The notes under the pieces: model-generated
Told to the model about the DNA's origin: nothing
What the model saw: only the letters and a program-made list of their open reading frames with translations
Databases searched by the model: none
In this document: positions 56,111-64,000 of the stretch, piece by piece
Layout of the letters: the number at the start of each line of letters is the position of its first letter
How positions within the stretch are numbered: the stretch's first letter is position 1
NCBI GenBank assembly: GCA_021397845.1
Contig: CM038038.1
Location: 67,378,748-67,442,747 of the forward strand
DNA: 64,000 nt
Origin: Areca catechu
Taxonomy: Eukaryota; Streptophyta; Magnoliopsida; Arecales; Arecaceae
Direction of reading: 5' to 3'
Program-made: the position numbers and the translations under genes

Positions 56111-57540
56111 CTGTTTGGATCTTGACCTCCAAAGAAATATTAGAGCCAACCCAAAAGGAACACCCTAAAGAAATTGTTGAAGCTCTGAAAGAATTCGAGG
56201 ATGTCTTCCCTGAGGATTTACCTGATCAATTGCCACCCCTTAGGAACATCCAGCATGCAATAGACTTAGTTCCAGGAGCCACTTTACCAAACCTTCCTCA
56301 CTATAGACTGAATCCCAGTGAGCATCAAGAATTACTGAGACAAGTGGGAGAATTACTTAGGAAGGGTTTCATTAGGGAGAGCCTGAGTCCATGTGCGGTC
56401 CCTGCTCTACTGACCCCTAAGAAGGATGGTACCTGGAGGATGTGTGTAGATAGTAGAGCTATCAACAAAATAACTGTGAAATATAGGTTTCCCATCCCCC
56501 GATTGGATGATATGTTAGACATGATGGCCAGAGCCAGAGTTTTCTCCAAGATAGACCTTAAGAGCGGTTATCATCAGGTGAGAATTAGACCTGGGGATGA
56601 GTGGAAAACTGCTTTCAAGACTAAGGATGGCCTGTTTGAGTGGGTTGTAATGCCCTTTGGACTTTCCAATGCACCAAGAACCTTTATGAGGATTATGACC
56701 CAGGTCCTGAGAGAGTTTACCGGAAAATTCGTTGTGGTCTACTTTGATGATATTCTGATTTATAGCAGGACCAAGAAGGACCACCTTAGTCATCTAAGAC
56801 TGGTATGCCAAACCCTTAGGGAGAATAGCCTCTATGCCAACTTTAAGAAGTGTGATTTCATGACACATAGGGTCATCTTCCTAGGGTTTGTTGTCACCCC
56901 TGAGGAAGTTTCTGCAGATCCTGAAAAGGTTAGGGTGATTGTTGAGTGGCCTATACCCTCTAGTGTCCACGATGTACATAGTTTCCATGGCCTAGCAACC
57001 TTTTACAGGAGATTTATTAGGGATTTTAGCACAATCGTCGCACCTATCACCGATTGCATTAGGAAGGATACATTTGAGTGGACCAAAGCAGCTGATAAGG
57101 CCTTCCTAGAGCTTAAGGATAAGATGACCCATGCACCCATCCTTAGATTACCTGACTTTACTAAGGTGTTTGAGGTTGCTTGCGACGCCTCGGGAGTAGG
57201 AATAGGTGGGGTACTAAGTCAAGAGAACCACCCTGTAGCCTTCTTCAGTGAAAAGCTGAATGAGGCTAAACTTAAGTACTCTACCTATGACAAGAAATTT
57301 TATGCGGTAGTCCATGCCCTTAGATATTGGAGACATTATTTACTACCGCAGGAGTTTGTTTTATTTTCTGACCATGAGGCACTCCAATTCCTGAACTCCC
57401 AAAAGAAATTGAACCCACGGCATGGTAAATGGATTGAGTACATTCAGGCCTACACTTTCATCCTGAAGCACCGTGCCGGCACTAAAAATAAGGTAGCAGA
57501 TGCCCTGAGCCGTAGGTCTTTACTTTTGGGATCAGTTAGC
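56111..57540 (+). pseudogene. Element D reverse transcriptase and RNase H
   Basis: Open throughout this part (the frame runs to 57807). RT has LPHYRLNPSEHQELLRQVGE, SLSPCAVPALLTPKKDGTW, RFPIPRLDDMLDMMARARVF and YFDD at 56740-56751. RNase H reads VACDASGVGIGGVLSQENHP, then YDKKFYAVVHALRYWRHYLL, with Lys where E and F have the catalytic Glu, then FSDHEALQFL with the Asp kept. A carries the same Lys. RT may be intact in form, but RNase H should be inactive. Confidence 0.88.
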
Positions 57541-59139
57541 ACCCAAGTCATAGGGTTTGATAGGTTAAAGGATGAATATGAAACCTGCTCAGACTTTGGA
57601 GGCATTTACCAGACCCTCAGGCTAGGACCATCCAATACCCATAGTGAGTATACCCTTCAGGATGGTTACCTTTTCCAGAATAATCGACTCTGTATACCCA
57701 AAACTTCCCTTAGAGAATTTCTAATCTGGGAAACCCATGCTGGAGGTTTAGCTGGTCATTTTGGTAGAAATAAGACGATCTTAGCAATAGAGGACCAGTT
57801 CTTTTGACCAGGATTGAAAAGGCACATTGCACAGATTGTAGCCAGATGTCGAACTTGTGCTGTTGCCAAACAGCAAAAGCAAAACACTGGTCTTTACACA
57901 CCTTTACCAGTGCCTGATCGCCCTTGGCAGGATCTAAGTATGGATTTCGTGCTAGGATTACCTAAGATCCAAAAGAAACATGACTCAATCTTTGTAGTGG
58001 TCGATAGGTTTTCTAAGATGGCTCACTTCATTCCCTGTTCCCAGACCTTTGACGCGTCTAGGGTAGCCAAACTCTTCTTAGATCATGTGGTCAAACTCCA
58101 TGGCCTACCCAAGACCATTATATCTGATAGGGATGTTAGGTTCACTAGTTATTTCTAGAAGACCTTATGGCACCTATTAAGGACCAAGCTTAAGTTTTCT
58201 ACAGCCTACCACCCTCAAACAGATGGCCAAACTGAAGTAGTGAACCGAAGTTTAGGAAACCTCCTTAGATGCCTGATAGGTGAACATGTTGGAACATGGG
58301 ATTTGTTATTACCTAGAGCAAAGTTTGCCTACAACAGTTCAGTAAATAGGACAACGAGTAAGAGCCCTTTTAAGGTAGTCCATGGGTACAAGCCTAATCG
58401 CCCCATTGATTTGATTCCTTTACCTATTCATGCACGAGTCTAAGAGTCCGCAGAGTCATTTGCACAGCATATTAGAGACTTGCATGAAGACATTAACCAA
58501 AAGATAAACTTAAGCAATGAAACTTATAAAAATTTGGTTAATTCCCGAAGAAGGATCAAAGAATTTGATGAAGGGGATTCTGTCATGATTAGGCTTATGC
58601 CTGAATGGTTCCCACCTGGGACCGTTAAGAAGCTTCATGCTCGGGGAGCCGGACCTTTTAAAGTATTAAAGAAGGTTGGATTAAATGCCTATGTGCTAGA
58701 CTTGCCTTCGGATATGGGCATTAGTTCTACCTTCAATATTACAGACCTGGTTGAGTACAAGGAACCGGCAATGATACCCAGTGAGGCTTTTGGACCTATC
58801 CCTTCTGTTGAGAGTGATCCTTACCCAGAGTGTCCACCAATTAATTGGCCTAAGAGAGGAGAACGGATCGAGCGTATCCTGGACGATCAAGCCATTACGA
58901 CCCGGGACCGCGGTTATCAACGCTTCCTAGTCCGATGGCAAGGCTGGCCAGAGTCGGACGATTCATGGATTTTTCGAGAGGACTTGCAACACCTCAACCC
59001 AGACCTTCTTGAGAGATATGTGAGCCAATCTGATCTTCACTCGACAGGGTCGAGTTCCTCCCACCCCGGGAGAATTGGTGCGGACACCAGAGGCACCAGA
59101 ATAAGGCAGAGGCTTCTCAACCCTCTGTGGATTACTTAG
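57541..59139 (+). pseudogene. Element D integrase with chromodomain
   Basis: The zinc domain is H-AGGLAG-H up to a TGA in place of Trp (57805), then CRTCAVAKQQKQNTG. The core 57814-58158 has MDFVLGLPKI and ISDRDVRFTSYF before TAG in place of Trp. STAYHPQTDGQTEVVNRSLG carries the Glu. A stop at 58441 breaks RVSES. The last frame 58480-59139 has NAYVLDLPSDMGISSTFNITDLVEY and the chromodomain GYQRFLVRWQGWPESDDSW (about 58909-59030). It passes the LTR start at 59076 and ends GTRIRQRLLNPLWIT, so about 21 residues are LTR-encoded. Confidence 0.87.
59039..59075 (+). promoter_or_regulatory. Element D 3' hairpin and polypurine tract
   Basis: ACTCGAC-AGG-GTCGAGT (59039-59055), then CTCCC-N5-GGGAG and purines to the LTR at 59076. 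Confidence 0.7.
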
Positions 59140-60332
59140 TTAATATTTGAGTCCCTGTAATAAAGCTTAGTCCAGCTACATTTGAGTCCTGTAATTATTC
59201 CAGCTCTTATTGAGCTAGTTCAGTCCAATGCTAGCCAGCTCATGTTGAGCTAATTTCAATTTTTGAATCCTGTCCAATCAGATTAAAGACTCAAGACCAC
59301 ATCATACAAGTGAAGACCAAGTTCAACCTAATTGAAGACATAAAAGTTAAGCCCAAGTCCAACCCAGCTTGAAGACTTGAAGAGTCCAGGAAGAGAAGAC
59401 AAAATCAGGAACAAATTCAAAACCCTGGACCAGCCGGAAGGAATTTGGGCCAGCCCAGGCCCAGGTAGAATTTAGGGCGCCCCTCCCTAGGGTCACCTCC
59501 CCTCTTGGTCGGCCACTTATGGTCACCACCTTGACGACCAAGAGAAGGACAAGAAAGGAGTATTTTGAGTTAAAGTTTTCTATCTATTACCTTGCATTCC
59601 AATTAGAATTTGAAAGGGAAAAGGAGTCCTATGTAAAGTCTAAAGTGCCCTTACTTGGAGCCCAAGGTTAAGGGTCTATTTAAGGGACCCTAGCCTCTTG
59701 TATGAAACCTAATTTTTGATGAATGAAAACCTTGAGTTCTTCTATTGAGTTGTGTGATACCCTGCTGTGTGCATAAAGGGGTTTGCGAGAGTTTTTCTTT
59801 CCAGTGCTGCAATCATCTTCCTGCTACCAACAAGCATCTCAGATCCCTGGATGCCCACTCCAAAAGAAGCCTTCCCATGCTATTTTTTCTTTGTTTTCTT
59901 ATTCCTTTGTGAGTTTTCTAACCCCTGACAGGTCGTTTACAGGTCCCCGAGTTCCTACGAATCCAACGACTCCAGCCAAGCCTCAATCGGATCACCGAGC
60001 AGAAAGCCGGGTATCCGCGGGTCTTTGGCTCGGTTTTCCATGCCGCATCCGTCGAGGAACGAGAGACCCTTTTGCTGCGATCTTCATAGACGTTGTCATG
60101 TACACCCCTCTACCTCCAGTAGTTTTATTGTAGGAGAACTTGCCCTAACCGAGGCTTCTCAACCCCGGCGATCCTTCTTTTCTACTTTTCTAGGTCCTAA
60201 TCTGCATGCTGATCTTCTAAAATTCATATAAAATTCCCTACAACTTATTTTAATCTGAAATTCAGGAATTAATCACTCAACCCCACATATAAAATATACA
60301 AAAAAAATTACATGCATATTAGTCCCCCATCA
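59076..60332 (+). repeat. Element D 3' LTR
   Basis: Matches 34563-35819 over its full 1257 bp, with many C/T and G/A differences. Ends CCCCCATCA before the duplicated GCTTA. Confidence 0.93.
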
Positions 60333-60967
60333 GCTTAGGCCCTATTTATAGCCTTCCATAACCCACATGGGTCGGCCAAGGAGAGAGAGAGAGTGGAGGT
60401 TAGGTCTAGCTAACTCTAGTTGGATAGTTTCAACTAGAATTAATTTTTACAATAATTTATGGATAGAAGATTACAACCAATTGACATGTGGCAATGACTT
60501 GGCTTAATTTGCTGATGTGGAGCCCTATATGTCATATGATGTGGCATCCCACATGGCAAGTTAATTGGAGGGTTGTTGGGGTAAGAGAACATGGCTTCAA
60601 TCTCTCCATAAAAGTCTTGATGTAGTGTTCTTCCTCCTCCCCAAAAAGGTGCTTGATGTGGTATCTACTAATTGAAGGAAATGGGCTTCAAGTAGATGGC
60701 ATCCAAGTGAGGGAAATGGTCTTCAAGTAGATAGCATCCTAGTGAGAGAAGTGGGCTTCAAATGGATGGCACCAAGTGAGGAAAATGGGTATTGAAGAAG
60801 TGGCCTCATACCCTGCTTGAATTTGAGTCGACTCATTAACATAAATCGGCTCAAGTATTTGTTGAAAGAGAAGATGGGCTCAAACCCTTTATTAGATTTG
60901 TCTGTTTTAACTCCAAAACAAAAGTGAGTTAGTCCAAAGAATTTCTTTCTTGTTGATGTCCCCATCA

Positions 60968-61224
60968 CTCTGTGTTGACTTCCTCTTTCAGGTGGTACAG
61001 ACGGTCGACCGGGAGCGTAGCACCTCGATCGAGGGACCCCTTCCTTTCTGATGTAAGTGGTAGTTGGGATAGTTATTGCGGCCTGGCGAGCGCCCCTCTA
61101 TGGCCCTTGGACAACTTGCCATCATCTAAGGAAGTGATGACATCCTCTGGCTGTAGATCTCTTCGTCCGAGATGGGGCAAGCTCAGGAATGCGGAGCTCG
61201 ACTTCGACCATGGCGTCTCAACCC
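60968..61224 (-). repeat. Element B 5' LTR, second segment
   Basis: Continues the LTR exactly where it stopped at 33794 (compare 17187-17450): GACTTCCTCTTTCAGGTGG, AGCGTAGCACCTCGATC and GACCCCTTCCTTTC. It ends inside the first 68-bp unit (GACTTCGACCATGGCGTCTC), where H begins. Confidence 0.85.
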
Positions 61225-62525
61225 TGTTGCCCAGTAAGCAACCCAAGAGGGGGGATGAATTGGGTCTCTAAAAATTATTTGATGGAATGCAAGAGTGTGT
61301 GATCCAATCCAACAATTAAACTAAGTACTATGAATGCAAATGAAGTGCTCTTAAGTAAGTATGCAGTGGAAATATAAAGCAATAAAAGTAAGAGCAAATA
61401 GAAAAGACAAGCAATCACAAACACAAGAAAGTATAGTGTTCAGTGCTATCCAATGCACCTACATCCACTCCCTGAGATCCCCTTGGAAATTCACTATAAT
61501 CTTAACCGATTACAGCTGATTAGTTTTCCGGGCTCACTAATCAAAACCCGACTTGTTTTCACAAGGCTCACAAGTCAAAACCTCACTTGGTTTTACGAGC
61601 TAACCAAGAACCTAAATGGTTTTAAGGCTCACCACCAATCTCCCTTCGTTTTGCGAGCTAACCAAGAACCTAAATGGTTTTCAAATGCTCACCAATAACC
61701 TCCCTTGGTTTTTTAATAGGCTAACCAAGAATCCATATAACAAAAATAGTTTGAAGTAAAGAAACAATGAAAGCTTTCTAATAAAAAGCGGGTATCTCTT
61801 TGAAGCTCATTGTTGTGATGCTTTCAACTTGATGAAGCCTCTTTAATGCTCAAGAATGATTGAACTTGAATGCTCTTGAAGGCTCTTGAATGCTTGAAGG
61901 CTTCTTCTTGCTTGAAGGTGGTTAAACTTAATGAATAGGAGTGAATGCTCTTCTTTTCTTTTTTCTTAGTTATTCCTTTTTCAATTCTCTTATATTTTGA
62001 TTTGATTTGAATCATATAAATACCTTCCCAAGGCCTCAAATCTGGTTTCTAGCCGTTAGACATGAAAAACTAGCCATTATGAGCCAAGAGGGACAAGTTT
62101 TGTGTTTGAAAAACTAGCCGTTACTGTTCCAGAACTCCATGTGTCGACACTTCAGGCTATGAGTCGACACTTCAGGTCGACACTTGCACTCCTTGAGTCG
62201 ACACCTAGTTCAAATATCTTCAATGTAGCTTTCTGGAAATCTCAGGTGAGTCGACACTTCTTCAGGTGAGTTGACACTTTTTCGACACTTAGCATCCATA
62301 TGTCGACACTTCAGCCAGATCTTCAACATCAGCAAGTTCTATAATCCAAAAATCTCAGACGATGAGCTGATCCATGTGTTGATACTTTGAGTCAATACTT
62401 CAATTCCATGTGCTGATACTTCAGCCGTGCCATCTGAAACTTTCTTTGCATACCTGCTTGAGTCAACACTTCACAGTCATGTGTCGACACTTGGTGTCAT
62501 GTGTCGATACTTTGTGTTACAGCCG
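61225..62525. mobile_element. Element H: LTR-type insertion of unknown extent
   Basis: Starts TGTTGCCCAGTAAGCAACCC exactly where element B homology stops, and contains CAAGAGGGGGGATGAATTGG, wording I associate with plant copia LTR starts. No coding sequence is seen; the frames at 61453-61698 and 61824-62039 read short internal repeats such as AACCAAGAACCTAAATGG. The right end is not identified. The pentamer left of it is AACCC, and I find no matching copy before the window ends. Confidence 0.5.
62140..62520. repeat. Irregular array of GTCGACACTT motifs
   Basis: About a dozen copies of GTCGACACTT or decayed forms (GTTGATACTT, GTCAACACTT, GTCGATACTT), usually preceded by GA or TGT, at uneven spacing. 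The changes are mostly C to T and G to A at the CpG of GTCGAC. Confidence 0.7.
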
Positions 62526-64000
62526 TGACAGTGACGTGGCCAGGCTCAGGTATCGCCGAATGCGAGCGAGCCACGTGTGAGTTTCCCTGCCAGAATCAGC
62601 GCCACGTCCTCAAAGCTAGGGTCGGCAAGACCGCACCGTCCGACGACTATCTGAAGCAAACAGCTCCCGCCGAGGTCGAGTTCGGCGCGGAGTTCCCCCA
62701 CCGACTCATCTGCGCCCGGGCTCGGAGGAGTCCGCCCCGAGTAAGGTCGGCCGAGGTCGGCTGACCCCCCGCCTTGCACCAGGTGGCCACCCGGAGACGG
62801 GTCCACCTCGGCCGAAGCCAGGCGATCTTCTGCCACCTCGCCAGGTGTCCACCCAGGAGGGGTCCACCTAGGCCGAGGTCGGCTGACCCTCCGCCTTGCG
62901 CCAGGTGGCCACCCGGAGACGGGTCCACCTCGGCCGAAGCCAGGCGATCTTCTGCCACCTCGCCAGGTGTCCACCCAGGAGGGGTCCACCTAGGCCGAGG
63001 TCGGCTGACCCCCCGCCTTGCGCCAGGTGGCCACCCGGAGACGGGTCCACCTCGGCCGAAGCCAGGCGACCTCCTGCCACCTCGCCAGGTGTCCACCCAG
63101 GAGGGGTCCACCTAAGCCTAGGTCGGCCGATCCCTCGCCTCTCGCCAGTTGGCCCCCGGAGACAGGTCCAACTCAGCCGAGGTCAGACCGCTCATACGGA
63201 GAGGCCCCCGGGGAAAGCGACAGGTCCCGAGGCCATCCCTCGGGCCGTACCGACCCCAGACGGCGTCCCGTACGGAGGGCGGCGGCACGTGGAACGTCAC
63301 TTACATTGGCCCGATAGGTCCCGCAGTCGAGAGACCCGATCCTGACGGAACAGGCCCCGTAAACGGATGGCGCCCATGCTCGGGGAAAAGAGCACTCTCA
63401 CGGAGCCCGAAGCCTGACGACTGGCCGCTCTGCCAGTGCCGCCCCCCCTCCTTTTCTCTTCTGTCCTTGCCTTCTCCCTGCTGGGCCTGGTGGACGAGGT
63501 CGGAAAGCCGCCTGGCCTCCTTCACCAAAAAGGGAAAAGAAAGGAAGACAGGGGAGAGGAGTTTTCGAGGAGGAAAAGGACAGGCGCACGACGGAGGGAG
63601 ATAAAGAGGGAAGAATCTGGAGACTGCAAGGTAAGCCAACTAGCCTGGGGACAAGGAGGAAGCACCGGCACAAGGCCTCGCTCCGAAAAAGAAACCAGAG
63701 ATCCCGAGAGGGGAATACTGGACGTGAGCTCGGCAAGCAGGCCCAACCGAGATTCCGGTCCCCAGCGCGTTCCCTTCACCAGTTAACTCTCCAAATCTGG
63801 GGCCCTTTAGAGGGCCTGGGAGGGAGAGTCTGTTCCTTCTCGTCATCTACTGACTTGACCGTCGGAGCCCCCTCGCCGGAATCCCCGGCCAGGGTCCTCT
63901 AACCCCTTTGTCACAGGTTCTCCGCAGGAAGGGAGGCTCCCTCGCCAGGCGGTCAGGAAGGATCGGCTGATCCACGGCACGGGCGCGGCGACGAGAACGG
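62526..64000. other. GC-rich block, probably part of another LTR element
   Basis: GC content rises sharply from about 62526. Long open frames occur on both strands only because stops are rare in GC-rich repeats; none has recognisable content. A TGGCGCCCATGCTCGGGG stretch at 63368-63385 resembles an Athila/Tat-type primer site, which would make the sequence before it an LTR on the plus strand. The far end is outside the window. Confidence 0.4.
62761..63185. repeat. 122-bp tandem repeat, three full copies and a diverged fourth
   Basis: Units begin CTGACCCNCCGCCTTGC at 62761, 62883 and 63005; a diverged unit begins CCGATCCCTCGCC at 63127. The spacing is exactly 122 bases, which is not a multiple of three, so the same repeat is read in all frames. 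Confidence 0.9.

Larger units (their letters stand above)
34563..60332 (+). mobile_element. Element D: chromovirus, split by element E
   Basis: LTRs of 1257 bp at both ends, tRNA-Met primer site, and perfect target duplication GCTTA (34558-34562 and 60333-60337) inside element C. Gag and the start of protease lie at 36700-38484; the rest of protease, RT-RNase H, integrase and chromodomain at 55869-59139. The two halves join exactly across element E (EKIWCDV then IPMEVSSIILGRPW). It is a close relative of A by LTR and protein. By eye the LTRs differ at about 3-4% of positions. Confidence 0.93.
33795..60967. mobile_element. Element C: solo LTR (about 1.4 kb) in the element B LTR, later split by element D
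   Basis: The left half is 33795-34562 and the right half 60338-60967. Ends read TGATGGGGGAC and GTCCCCATCA, a clear inverted repeat with TG...CA. Flanking pentamers are CTCTA (33790-33794) and CTCTG (60968-60972); the intact 3' LTR of B has CTCTG at this point, so the left copy has mutated. No internal domain is present, as in a solo LTR left by LTR-LTR recombination. A TATAAATAG box on the minus strand (60351-60343) suggests minus orientation. Confidence 0.75.
16615..61224 (-). mobile_element. Element B: Ty3/gypsy Tat-type retrotransposon, split by several later insertions
   Basis: Minus-strand element: 5' LTR at the right (33154-33794 and 60968-61224, continuing beyond insertion H outside the window), primer-site region, gag, protease, RT, dual RNase H, integrase, tandem repeats, an antisense spliced gene, purine tract and 3' LTR (16615-18332). 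The gag motif YCQFHRDHGHDMEEC, the second RNase H (HIDGTSK, NNQAEYEALLTGL) and an antisense frame between pol and the 3' LTR identify the Tat lineage (Retand/Grande/RIRE2 relatives). It hosts G, C (with D, E, F inside) and H. Coding parts carry many stops. Its right end is not in the window. Confidence 0.88.

Noticed and set aside
61225..62525. Calling H a complete solo LTR
   Set aside because: No CA end followed by the expected AACCC duplication was found before the GC-rich block.
62501..63846. Many long overlapping frames on both strands at the GC-rich right end
   Set aside because: A 122-bp repeat read in all frames and low stop density from GC bias explain them; no domain is recognisable.

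Overview
The window is plant nuclear DNA, almost certainly from a seed plant with a repeat-rich genome. It is nearly all LTR retrotransposons. Copia and gypsy elements carry tRNA-Met-type primer sites (TGGTATCAGAGC), one gypsy is a Tat-type element with a spliced antisense gene, and five gypsy copies are or derive from chromodomain-bearing elements. I see no bacterial genes, rRNA, tRNA or CRISPR. The only candidate host genes are a short 5' exon with a promoter (about 4.4-5.1 kb, minus) and a possible exon scrap at 16.54-16.61 kb.

Layout. 1-4411: decayed Ty1/copia element (minus), running off the left edge and apparently inserted 33 codons into a host reading frame that looks like a plastid transit peptide. 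4412-5110: promoter and 5' UTR of that gene. 5477-5874: a 398-bp LTR of a second minus-strand element, followed by about 2 kb of AT-rich sequence with no recognisable genes. 8043-16395: element A, a complete but decayed chromovirus with target-site duplication (TSD) ACATG. 16615 to beyond 61224: element B, a Tat-type gypsy on the minus strand, which serves as landing pad for everything to its right.

Inside B are two sets of insertions. Element G (18357-23654, TSD GGCCA) is a non-autonomous relative of A and D that lacks most of gag-pol and carries an unfamiliar acidic reading frame. The 5' LTR of B is split by C, a solo LTR (TSD CTCTR). C is split by chromovirus D (TSD GCTTA), D by chromovirus E (TSD TGTTA) in its protease region, and E by chromovirus F (TSD GAAGT) in its 3' LTR. 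The nesting is therefore B > C > D > E > F. My by-eye LTR divergence agrees with that order: F about 0.6%, E about 1%, D about 3-4%. F is close to intact, with one stop and one frameshift. H splits the same 5' LTR of B again at 61225. A GC-rich block with 122-bp tandem repeats fills the right end.

How the parts relate. A, D, E and F each encoded gag, protease, RT-RNase H, integrase and a chromodomain in one frame whose last residues are read from the 3' LTR. G keeps the LTR ends, primer site, leader and 3' end of this group but no enzymes, so it probably depended on relatives for movement. All five share small RNA hairpins in the leader, one with compensatory base changes, and a hairpin just before the polypurine tract. 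These shared elements and the novel frame in G are the most promising signals here.
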